Shown here piece by piece: positions 7,987 to 16,989 of a stretch of DNA of 64,000 nucleotides. The stretch spans positions 152,026,103-152,090,102 of the forward strand of contig OZ020585.1 of the NCBI GenBank assembly GCA_963971535.1. The letters are read 5' to 3'. The notes below the pieces were generated by a model. The model saw nothing but the letters and a program-made list of their open reading frames with translations. It had not been told where the DNA came from and did not search any database. Position 1 is the first letter of the stretch. Every line of letters starts with the position of its first letter. This DNA comes from Notolepis coatsorum (Eukaryota; Chordata; Actinopteri; Aulopiformes; Paralepididae). The position numbers were made by a program, and so were the translations under genes.

Positions 7987-9630
7987 GTGGCGTCGGAAGA
8001 GAATCCAGCCGACCATGCCTCAAGAGGTCTCACAGCAGAGCCACTGATAGCCTCTAACTGGGTCACCGGCCCAGACTTGCTTTGGCAGAAAGGGTTACCA
8101 AGTGGAGAAGGCAAGGTGGGAGAGATCGCAAGCGACAAACCTGAACTTAGGAAGGCCCAGGTGCTCACCACACAGGTGAAAGAAGTCTGGCCGCTGCTAG
8201 AGCGCATACACAAGTTCTCAGACTGGTCCAGACTGGTGAAAGCTATCGCCCGACTCCAGCGCCATGTGAGAGAAAGGAAAGGTCACCAGCCAAAGTCCTG
8301 TGAAGCCACCAGTCTAGAGGAAAGGAGAGAAGCGGAGCTAACAATAATCAAGATGGTGCAAGAAGCCACCTTTTCACAAGACATACAGGTACTCCAGAGT
8401 CACCAGGAGACACCAGCCAAGGGCAGAGCCACTAAGCTGCACCGGTTAGGTCCATTCCTGGATGACCAAGGCGTCCTCAGAGTTGGCGGCCGCCTAACGC
8501 ATGCCGCCTTACAGCCACAGGGGAAGCATCCAGCGGTCCTTCCCAAGGACAGTCATGTGTCTGGGTTACTCGTCAAGCACTATCATGAGAGAGTGCACCA
8601 TCAGGGACGAGGGATGACCATGAATGCACTCCGATCCAATGGCATATGGATACTAGGCTGCAGCAAGGCAGTATCATCCCATATCTACAAGTGCACTACG
8701 TGCAGGAAGTTCAGACGATGCACGGAACAGCAAAGAATGGCAGACCTCCCGGAGGAACGAATGGAAACTGCTCCGCCATTCACCTACTATGGGATGGAAC
8801 GCTTTGGACCACGTGGAGAAGTCAATATGGGAGGGAGCGGTGTGTCTCTGTCTGCCGTAACGAATGCTCTAGCTGTCGGTGGCTATGACGGGGACAAGAA
8901 CCCTGGTCCAGGAACCCTGTTCCAGGTCAAGGGTACCGGAGCCTCCGGCTCTCTCAAGATCAACCAGGCTGAGGTTAAAGCCAACAAGCCCGCCAAGAAG
9001 CCAGCAGCCAAGAAACCTGTGGAATCCAAAGGACCCACGAAGGCAGCAACGAAGAAGCCGGCTGCTTTCTGGGAAAGACAAAGACGCACCATCAGAAGGA
9101 GCTTGACGGGCCTTGTCTTGACCATCTTCCCATATGAAGTCATAGCGGTTGTAAACAGCAGACCTCTGACCACGGATTGGCTCAATGATTCATCTAGTCC
9201 AGAGCCCCGGACACCAAGCCACATCCTGACCATGAAGGCCACAATACTCGCTCCACCTCCTGGACAGTTCGTCAAGGAAGATCTGTACATCGGCAAAGGA
9301 TGGCGTCGAGTTCAAATCTTATCCACCCACTGCTGGACAATATGGAAGAAGAAGTACCTCCTGCACCTCCAACAGAGACATAAGTGGACCAAGGATCGTA
9401 GGAACGCAAGGGTCGATGACATTGTACTCCTACAGCATGAGTCCACACCACGTAACCAGGGGAGGATGGCAAAGGTTATTGAGGTGTACCCAGGGAGAGA
9501 TGGGAGAGTGCGAAGACTTAAGTTGCTTATCAGCGACCCCAACCTTGATAAGAAAGGAAAGCGCATCTCCACACCAGTCCACCTGGAGAGGCCCATCCAT
9601 AAGACGGTGACGCTAGTGGAAGCAGAATGA
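7987..9630 (+). CDS. Chimeric BEL/Pao integrase carrying a histone H1 segment
   Basis: This 547-residue open frame has three parts. Residues 1-280 are the BEL/Pao connection and integrase zinc-binding region: [11 protein letters not shown] near the start, [10 protein letters not shown] and CTTCRKFR around residues 197-240. Residues about 284-359 are linker histone H1: [21 protein letters not shown], then [14 protein letters not shown], then a Lys/Pro/Ala tail. Residues 361-547 are the integrase end, starting at WERQRRTI, which contains the catalytic Glu, and including NSRPLTTDW and [16 protein letters not shown]. The segment with the first two catalytic Asp residues is replaced, so strand transfer should be lost. 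The first ATG-like codon at 7987 follows a stop, so translation would need readthrough or a separate start. The frame is open across both junctions, which suggests recent origin or selection. Confidence 0.7.
   Translation: MASEENPADHASRGLTAEPLIASNWVTGPDLLWQKGLPSGEGKVGEIASDKPELRKAQVLTTQVKEVWPLLERIHKFSDWSRLVKAIARLQRHVRERKGHQPKSCEATSLEERREAELTIIKMVQEATFSQDIQVLQSHQETPAKGRATKLHRLGPFLDDQGVLRVGGRLTHAALQPQGKHPAVLPKDSHVSGLLVKHYHERVHHQGRGMTMNALRSNGIWILGCSKAVSSHIYKCTTCRKFRRCTEQQRMADLPEERMETAPPFTYYGMERFGPRGEVNMGGSGVSLSAVTNALAVGGYDGDKNPGPGTLFQVKGTGASGSLKINQAEVKANKPAKKPAAKKPVESKGPTKAATKKPAAFWERQRRTIRRSLTGLVLTIFPYEVIAVVNSRPLTTDWLNDSSSPEPRTPSHILTMKATILAPPPGQFVKEDLYIGKGWRRVQILSTHCWTIWKKKYLLHLQQRHKWTKDRRNARVDDIVLLQHESTPRNQGRMAKVIEVYPGRDGRVRRLKLLISDPNLDKKGKRISTPVHLERPIHKTVTLVEAE
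8830..9066 (+). other. Histone H1-derived segment inside pol
   Basis: The encoded residues match the second half of the H1 globular domain (GGYDGDKN and [12 protein letters not shown] are highly characteristic) and the start of the Lys/Pro/Ala-rich tail ([11 protein letters not shown]). About 14 residues normally lying between GGYDxxKN and KGTL are missing, replaced by PGP. Replication-dependent H1 genes lack introns, so both DNA-level and RNA-level capture are possible. Confidence 0.8.
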
Positions 9631-9847
9631 AGTCTCTTGCGCCCTCTATCTTTCCCTATATCTCTATCCTTCTATCTTTCTATCTTTCCCTCTCCCTCCA
9701 GGCGCAGGCTGAGGTGATTCGTCCTGTGGAGGCCAAGGACCATAGTTATTGTAGTTATTGCTTTACGTTTTAGGCACTATGTGGGCAGTTATCGTCTCTA
9801 AGTTATCATAAGAATCATATACAATGCTTATATATGCTTGGTGGGAG
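9631..9847 (+). other. BEL/Pao 3' untranslated region
   Basis: The stretch holds a TCTATCTTTC-type pyrimidine repeat (about 9646-9700). GGTGGGAG just before the LTR at 9848 is a plausible polypurine tract for plus-strand priming. Confidence 0.5.
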
Positions 9848-11977
9848 TGTAACTGCAGGTGTGTCACAGTGTAATTCAAGTTACGCTTCAGTATGATGTC
9901 ATAGTAGAACCGGTTAGAACAGGCTAGATCGCTCTGGAAGTTTGAGGATGACGCAGTGAGGTCATAGCAGAACCTTCCAGAACTTCGCGCCACAGTGTAT
10001 AAATAGAGAGAAGTTAGAAGGTTCGATCCTTTCACTCCTCCACCACCATCAGACGAGACACACCGACACCAGAGCACCTAAATTTCCTCTCATATTGCAT
10101 GCAGTCAACAAGGTACGTTTGGGGCCGTAATGTGCTTGTAGGTTAAGTTCAGTGGGTTAAACAACCAACCTTGCAAAGATCGGTGCCACTCCTATACAAG
10201 TAGAGATAATATGGATGTATGTTGTTATGGTTTGATCAGTGATTTATTGTATTTCATGTATGTTTTCACAGTTTTACGGTTCGGAATAAAGAACGGAAAT
10301 AAAGCCAATCAGTAAAGATCAAAGACGGGTTGAGTCATCATTGCAATAGAGGGCGCAGTGATGGGCAAGCTACTTGGAAAATGTAGCAAGCTACACTACA
10401 AGTTACTCTCGATTAAATATAGCTCAACTACAATGGAAGCTATCCCCAGATAAATGTAGCAATCTACACTACAAGAACATGGCAAAAATAGCTAGCTACA
10501 TCGGCACTACTTTTTTTTTTTTTTTTTTTTTACTTCGTGACCAAGTTTCCACCAAACAAATAGGCAGGAAAAAGAATTCTCAGTTTGATTGTTTATTATA
10601 AAACTGAAACAAGCCCTCGGTCTGGCTTTTTGTGTCATCCTTTTAACATGAACTTGTATTATGTACAAAATCCAGGAAGGCAAGTTTAGCTGGGTGCAGC
10701 CTCTACAAAAGAAAAGAAAGAGACCATTTGGTTTTATCAGTTTGTATAGTATAGTTTGTTGATTACTTTTGATGCAGTAATGGTCTTTTTCTTTTCTATT
10801 CTATCTTTATGTATTATTTATCCCTAAACTCTGCATCTTCTGAAACCTGCCCACTTTATCAACCAAAAACACACTTGAAAACACACTTCTTCAATATCTG
10901 AATTGTTTTACTTCATTTTACTAGTATTATGCTACCATGTATATACTACTACCAACTATGCTAATATGTCTATACTACTACAGTATGTACTCAGAGTATA
11001 ACACTCAAGCTTGACACTGACAAACAATACTACTTATCCTTGGCTGCTAGATATGTACCACTCCTACTGACTTGTTGTACACAATTTGTAAGTTGCTTTG
11101 AATGAAAGTGTCAGCTAAATGACCAAATGTATTTAAATATGTAACTCACAAAACATTCCATGGCCCCAAAATCATGTGGGGACCCCCCCTGGGGGTCCTG
11201 TCCCACAGGTTGAAAACCACTGCTTTTCCCTCTTTTTTTCTTTTCTCCACCCCAATAATATTGTTCATTTTCTGCCTACAGTGAAACATCATCATGATAG
11301 CAGCTATCTTAGTTAAAGCTGTTGACAAAGTGTACTGACTTGTGTGCTGTTTGGGAACAGATTTTCATCAGCTCACCTAAATGTGTTCTCAAGTTAGTGC
11401 TGGACGTGTTGAGAGAGCAGCATATGTTTTAGCTGTTTTTTCAGTCAAACTCATAAATGTGTCCCAGATAGGGCCATGGAGAGTCATTGTTGTTATTGAC
11501 ATCATCATCTTCATCAATGCCATCGAACCCCTCTGCCATTTCGCGCAGACTGGTTCATGTAATCCGTTAAATTGCATTCATTCAATACGTCTGTGTTTTG
11601 ATTTTCACTTCCTGCTTTGCGGCTGGAGTCCCGCCCTATCCTGCCTCTGATTGGCCTACCCGTAATGTTTTTGCCTACCATACCCAATCGTGAGTCGTCA
11701 CTCATATCTAATTCAACCAACCAATCATAGTGGGTTTTTTACGGGGAGTTTTTTTTTCTCCTCGCAGATCTTCTAGTCTAGACTGTTTCTCTCGAAAGTA
11801 GCGTGTAACGTTTCTCGTCGCTACATTACTACTTTGTTCTATAAATAGCTCCGCTACAGAGATCGCTACCCTGGTTAAAAAGTAGCGAGCTACCAGCACG
11901 CTACTGAGAATTGTAGTTAAGCTATGTAGCGTCGCTACTTGTAGCAAGCTACTGCCCATCACTGAGAGGGCGTTACA
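9848..11977 (+). repeat. 3' LTR of BEL/Pao, split by a hAT element
   Basis: LTR sequence runs 9848-10355 and resumes at 11965 (AGAGGGCG duplicated by the hAT) to end TTACA at 11977. A 12-base piece present in the 5' LTR near 6308-6319 is absent here. Confidence 0.85.
10356..11964. mobile_element. Non-autonomous hAT transposon
   Basis: It starts CAGTGATGGGCAAGCTAC and ends with the complement, GTAGCAAGCTACTGCCCATCACTG at 11941-11964, flanked by the 8-bp duplication AGAGGGCG (10348-10355, 11965-11972), diagnostic of hAT. The interior has many GTAGC/GCTAC subterminal repeats, as in hAT ends, a T-tract (10511-10530) and no transposase. It must have inserted after the BEL/Pao element. Confidence 0.9.
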
Positions 11978-11982
11978 AAGGC

Positions 11983-12540
11983 CAACACAGTATTACTTAC
12001 ACACAATAGTGGAGATGGAAGAAAAGGCTAACACAATATATAACAGTCCACAAACAGTGGAAAATAGATAAATAGGCCAACACGATATCGTTCCCCACAC
12101 AGTGGCAAAAATAGGCAACCTCACACTCCACTCTGGTCAGTGGCAATGAGGCGCCCGGATGTGTGTCGCATGCCAGGCTCACCCGTCTACTGAGGCTGAT
12201 TGCCTTCAGCTGCCACTCCTCAGGCAATCAGAGAGACAGGCGGCACCTGGGAAAGGGAGAAAGAAAAATGGATGAATACAAAAGCGACACACACTATATA
12301 CAATACAAATAACATAATATTACCTATACTAACCTGATGTTTACATGGTGTTACAAATACGATAATAATGATAATGACCAACCCACGTACGTCACAATAA
12401 TAAAACATATTTCCCTGCCTCTGATTGGCAGGCAGTTTTGCACACTGTGTACTTTTCGAGGAGGAATACAGTGGTATTGTTCGTTTTCTAGTTAGCGACC
12501 ATGTATACACCACTTGGCAGGCCAAAGAAATTATGAAGAA
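11983..12540. other. Unassigned sequence right of the BEL/Pao element
   Basis: Degenerate ACAGTGGCAAAAATAGGC-type repeats continue from the left flank. No gene was found. Confidence 0.35.
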
Positions 12541-13299
12541 TAAGGCCCTGAGATTTTGGAATGGCTGATTACAGGACCTGGGACAGTCTCAGAGCATTTG
12601 ATTTATTGGTAGGCTTTGGAATGTAAAGATAATTTCAACTGGGCCTTGTTGATGAGGCCAGCTGCAGACAGGAAGATGATGTTCTTGTGGTGCAACGTTT
12701 TGGTCCGTAGCCCCCTGCCAGAGGGGAGTGTTTCAAAGAGACTGGGTCTCATTCCCGAACGAAGTTACGACAATTTTTTTTGTCTTAGCCAGATTTCGGC
12801 CCATTTAAGACATATTAGGGCTGGGAGTGGGAGTCCCCAAATTTTCCTGAGATCAGATTTGATTGTGGCTGAGAGCAGATTTAAGAGTGCTGAGGAGCAC
12901 TTTTTAATCTGCTCTCAGCCACGATCAAATCTCATGATTGATTGACTAATAAAAAATGTCATTATAACTTGACAGACTGTGTTCTCATAGTGATTCCTTC
13001 ACGTCAACGCTACAGGCCTCCTTGGAATTAATTGCTTAATCATAATTAAAATAAATATGACAATATTTGTACGATAAGAAATTACGCATTTGATGTCGGA
13101 AAAATACATAATATGGATTCATCTGATCACAGGGCAGCTGCTTAACCATATCTGAACCAGCTATTTTGGACAAATGTATAATTACTTTAATTACTCAGAT
13201 ATTCAAACACAATTATGCAATTATTGTGAAATTATTGAAAATAATAATTATTTAATGCCTTCTGTGGAATTTGTATTTCTTATTTGTTACAAATCTGTT
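12541..13299. other. Unassigned AT-rich sequence with one hairpin
   Basis: No gene was found. The stretch 12560-12800 weakly resembles LINE-flanking sequence seen near 14400-14560 (the shared TTTAAGACATATTA is one example). Confidence 0.3.
12855..12932. repeat. 37-bp imperfect hairpin
   Basis: Arms 12855-12891 and 12896-12932 pair with about four mismatches around a 4-base loop. This is a small foldback element or a precursor-like hairpin. Confidence 0.7.
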
Positions 13300-13385
13300 T
13301 TAATGATTAATTATATACATTTGAAAGAATGCAGGTCAACATGCAATGTATCCCATTGATTGGTATACAATGGGACAAACCTTTG

Positions 13386-13427
<42 letters not shown>

Positions 13428-13845
13428 AACTGTATTAACAGATTGCAGAATGGGTACAGTACAGTACAGCTCAATTACATAAGGGGATGCAGACCATAGA
13501 AATAATTTCGTCTTGTTTACATCAGGGTCCCCCCATTTTCAATTCATCATAACATATATGACACACATGACACAGATAGACATTACTGCTACATCTATAC
13601 ATTTATGACATACCAGATTTGCAAATACAGTACTGTTTGTGATACAAAAAAGAGTCCAGAAAAGAGAGTACATTTGACGTAGAAACTGTTGGAGGAGGTT
13701 GGGTAGGAGGGGTGGTAGACTTACACTGTACAAGCAAAACTGTACATTGGAATATTGACAAAACCATACTTGGTCATTTACTGTACATTGGAGGGGGTTG
13801 ATATAGCTATAAACCTGCATTCCTTCGAATATATCATTAATCAAT
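13300..13845. repeat. Foldback arms enclosing a LINE 3' fragment
   Basis: About 13300-13337 and 13808-13845 are near-perfect inverted repeats; each inner edge is GAATGCAGGT or its complement. A LINE tail lies between them, so a small foldback element was probably the target. Confidence 0.5.
13388..13800 (-). mobile_element. 5'-truncated LINE, 3' UTR only
   Basis: The sequence is ~90% similar to 49263-49735, the 3' UTR of the - strand LINE at 49263-52620. It carries the same TTGATTGA tail (13388-13426) and the GATTGCAGAATGGGTACAGT motif. Confidence 0.75.
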
Positions 13846-14155
13846 TAAACTTATATTTAAATACACTATACACCAACACTGAAATGACAGTGGATAAATA
13901 AATAAGAACTAAAGCTAATCGGTGGAAATAGGCTGCATTAATATTCCATAACAATTGTGTGCGCCTACGAATGAACAGTAGCCTATAGGCTTAATTATGG
14001 AATAATAAGCCATACTGCGTTCATTCATTACGCCCGCCCTAGGCTATATATATTATATTTCATTCATTCATTCATATACAGTACTGCGCTCGTGTAGGTA
14101 GGTGTACCGCGAGCTGTATATGATGCCAAAACATTAATCTAATCTAGTTTTGATG
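13846..14155. other. Unassigned AT-rich sequence
   Basis: Nothing recognisable was found apart from a short ATTC tandem (about 14060-14074). Confidence 0.3.
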
Positions 14156-14157
14156 GC

Positions 14158-14252
14158 ACGCAAGCGTGATTACGAAACCTAGCCGCATTTCTCGGAGACG
14201 CTCTCTGATTGGCACTGACTGACGCTAGGTTTCGTAATCACGCGGCTTGCAA
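14158..14252. repeat. Hairpin with ~25-bp arms
   Basis: GCAAGCGTGATTACGAAACC near 14161 pairs with GGTTTCGTAATCACGCGGCTTGC near 14229. The loop sequence (GGAGACGCTCTCTGATTGGC) recurs in reverse at about 56695-56715, so it belongs to a dispersed repeat. Confidence 0.6.
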
Positions 14253-14559
14253 GACTTGCAAAGCACTTCTGCCATTCCATTTGCACACAGCTGCATCACT
14301 AGTTGCCTTATAAGGAGCCCTGGAGGCGGTGTTTTGTATGCAAATGACCTGAACGGGAACGCGCTTTCGAGTTTAAGACAGAATGCCATTCTCCAAGCAG
14401 ATATCAGATCATATCATTTGTGCGACCTTTTCAGCCACTTAAGACATATTACCAGCACGTTCAGGACTCAGAGTGAACTTGTCATTGATTATGTCTCAGT
14501 GGTTCCACCATAAGTCTTCCAGAATATATCTTTGAAAGAATTTCAGGAATGAGACCCAC

Positions 14560-14990
14560 TGTGTCCAGGGTGGGAGGGCCACAATCTTACCTGTGTGCCT
14601 CAGGGCCCTGGAGGTGTACAGGTCTTGGAGAGATGGTAGATTGCAGCCAATCACCTTCTCATCGTAGCAAATACTATGCTGCAGTCTGCTCTTGTCCTTG
14701 TTCAGCTCCCACTTGAGGTCCTGGGAGATGATGGTGCCCAGGAAGTAGAAGAACTCCACTGAGTCAACTGGATGAAAGTCCACAACCATATCCACTGTCT
14801 TTAGAGCGTTGAGCTCTAAATTGTTCAGTCCACACCAAGACACCAGGTGCTCCCACCTATGGGCAGACTCATTCCCACCAGAGATTAGCCCAATGAGGGA
14901 GGTGTCAGCCGCAAAAATGTCAGGGATTTGACAGACTGATGACTGGAGGTACAGCTGTTGATGTACAGGGAGAAGAGTAAGGGAGGAAAG
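14560..14990 (-). pseudogene. LINE reverse transcriptase fragment
   Basis: The minus-strand frame 14496-14843 reads WCGLNNLELNALKTVDMVVDF, then FFYFLGTIISQDLKWE and VIGCNLPSLQDLYTSRALRH, which are the thumb and C-terminal regions of an L2/Rex-type LINE RT. An internal deletion joins distant parts. Sequence up to about 14990 looks like the preceding RT region in broken frames. Confidence 0.65.
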
Positions 14991-15061
14991 AATGCAGCCA
15001 TGAGGGGAACCAGTGCTGATGGTCCGGGAGTCAGATATGTGTTTTCAGTGTTTCAGGTGCT

Positions 15062-15150
15062 GCTTCCTGTTTGTAATCACCCCAACTATGGACTGTTCCA
15101 GCTGATGCAGTCTGGAAAGCGCTACCGCAGCCACACAGCCAGAATCTTAA
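15062..15150 (+). pseudogene. LINE C-terminal fragment
   Basis: It encodes CNHPNYGLFQLMQSGKRYRS, matching the end of L2-type ORF2 (compare HPNNCLFELLRSGKRYQS near 19090). It faces opposite to the preceding fragment. Confidence 0.55.
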
Positions 15151-15159
15151 AAAGTAATC

Positions 15160-16120
15160 TTTATTTTAGTCATCTTATTGTATGTGAAGTGGATTTCCCA
15201 AGCTATTTCGGTTCTGCTCTGATCAGAACCGGGTTGCGTTAGTACTCTGCGTTGTGATTCAATACTTTTAAAGCTCTGGGAATCACTTCTCTTCAAACTG
15301 AGCGGTGCAGGCAGAAGGAATTAGGAGGAAAAATAGTATAACAGTTGTTTAATGAAAGTTTAAGAGTGTATACAAATTACAATAAGAAAATGCTATAGTT
15401 GTGATCACAAACACTATGCCGTGAGTGATACAACCAGACTAAAGAAGAAAGCTAGTTGATAAGTTTGTTGATGGCTTTGTTCCCTTGGCTAGTGAACAAA
15501 GAGTTGATTTTCCCTCCAAGAAGTTCCTTTGTCCTTGTTGCCTGCTTTGCCCGCCTTGGTGTGCATGGGTGGTAGGTGTTGTCCTGTGGGTTGGGTTGTT
15601 TCAGAGTCCCTCTCCCCCATCACACCTGGGATCTTATAGCCAAGGCCCAGTGTCTCGGAGTTGATGACATCATCACATTATTTCCTCCAATCACAGGTCT
15701 GCTAAGCTGGTATTTGAAAAATAGGGGTTTGGCTTAATAGCCCAACCCCCTTCACATAACTGCAAACGGAGGCTGTCCTTACACAGTCAACAATATACTG
15801 TACTAACAATCTACCTTAAACATTGCATTATTTTCATTTCCTAATATCTATATTTGAATTACAATTGCCCACATAAACACAGATATATTTCTTTATCACT
15901 AAGTCTACTGACTTTCAGAAAATATCTAACAAATCTAATCATTTTGTTAGCTTAATAGAATACATTTCAATACATAGAACAATCAATTAATCATATTGAA
16001 CATAAATGAAAACAGAACAGGCACATTAACTAATTACCTACTTTAAGTATGATTTTAACTTACTTCAATGACTTCAGAATTCTAGAACAATATACCAGGA
16101 AATAGTTAGCTTGTTTGGAG
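15160..16120. other. Unassigned stretch, possibly an old LTR
   Basis: No gene was found. On the minus strand a CTATAAGA box (near 15640) lies upstream of a possible transcript region, which would suit a degraded LTR in minus orientation, but no second copy or target duplication was found. Confidence 0.2.
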
Positions 16121-16127
16121 ATCTTCT

Positions 16128-16224
16128 CTGTGTGTGTGTGTGTGTGTGTGAATGTGTGTGTGTGTGTGTGTGAATGTGTGTGTGTGTGTGACTATGTGTG
16201 TGTGTGTGACTATGTGTGTGTGTG

Positions 16225-16262
<38 letters not shown>

Positions 16263-16303
16263 TGAATGTGTGTGTGTGTGAGTCTATGTGTGTGTGTGTC
16301 ACA
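16128..16303. repeat. TG microsatellite
   Basis: Interrupted (TG)n with AATG and ACTATG interruptions. The reading frames across it are artefacts. Confidence 0.95.
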
Positions 16304-16719
16304 GGAAACTCCAGCGAGATAACATGTTTACGTGACCTTTTGGTCTTTTGTCCCGATCTTACAGAGCCCATTGTCCTAAACTCTTCCCAGGCCATGGCAG
16401 ATGGCCCTTGGGTTCCTGTCATTTGACCACTCACTCCATATGTAAATCGACCTGTGTGCCTACAATGGCAATCAGTCTATGTAAACACACACACAATCTA
16501 TGAATTATTGTTTTGAGGGCCAAGTATTTCTACACATTAGTTAGTCATGAGATCTATGTTTTGGGAATTTACCACATATGCTAAATTTATAGTATTTTTA
16601 TTATTGGAAGCTTCTATGGTCGAGGGACCACAATAAATATAATTTCACTCTTCTTGCTGTAAAGTATTGAAATAAGTGACAATAAAGGAATCTGAATCTG
16701 TATCTGAATCTCCTACCGG

Positions 16720-16935
16720 AGGAGAAGAGCCGGGATGCTAGTGTTGAAGGCAGAGCTGAAATCCACAAACAGGATCCGGGCATAGGTTCCTGAGGAGTCC
16801 AGGTGCTGGAGGATGAAGTTGAGGGCCATGTTTATAGCATTATCTACAGACCTGTTGGCTCTGTGGGTGAGTCCTGGAGTGGGTCAGTGATGTTTTTGAG
16901 GTGGGAAAGAACAAGGCGCTCAAATGACTTCATTA
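16720..16935 (-). pseudogene. LINE reverse transcriptase fragment
   Basis: The minus strand reads across [20 protein letters not shown]-like sequence (ending near 16740) preceded by a [11 protein letters not shown]-like segment, both typical of the fingers and palm of L2-type RT. It has no intact frame. Confidence 0.55.
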
Positions 16936-16989
16936 CTACTGTTACGATATAGAAGTTCTTTGTTGACCAAAAAGCGACGGCTGAACAGA

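Larger units (their letters stand above)
5865..11977 (+). mobile_element. BEL/Pao LTR retrotransposon with histone H1 insert
   Basis: Two LTRs (5865-6388 and 9848-11977, the latter split by a hAT element) begin TGTAAC and end TTACA, and are flanked by the 5-bp duplication AAGGC (5860-5864, 11978-11982). The interior encodes a BEL-type gag, a protease remnant, the end of RNase H, the integrase zinc-binding region and the integrase C-terminus. Reverse transcriptase and most of RNase H are deleted near 7885-7920, so the copy cannot replicate on its own. The LTRs differ at about ten positions plus one 12-base deletion over ~500 bases, so the insertion is fairly young. Confidence 0.85.

Noticed and set aside
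8830-9066. An independent host histone H1 gene
   Set aside because: It lacks the first half of the globular domain and an own start or stop, and is in frame with integrase on both sides.
15160-16120. Solo LTR
   Set aside because: A minus-strand TATA-like box is suggestive, but no TG...CA ends, target duplication or second copy could be found.
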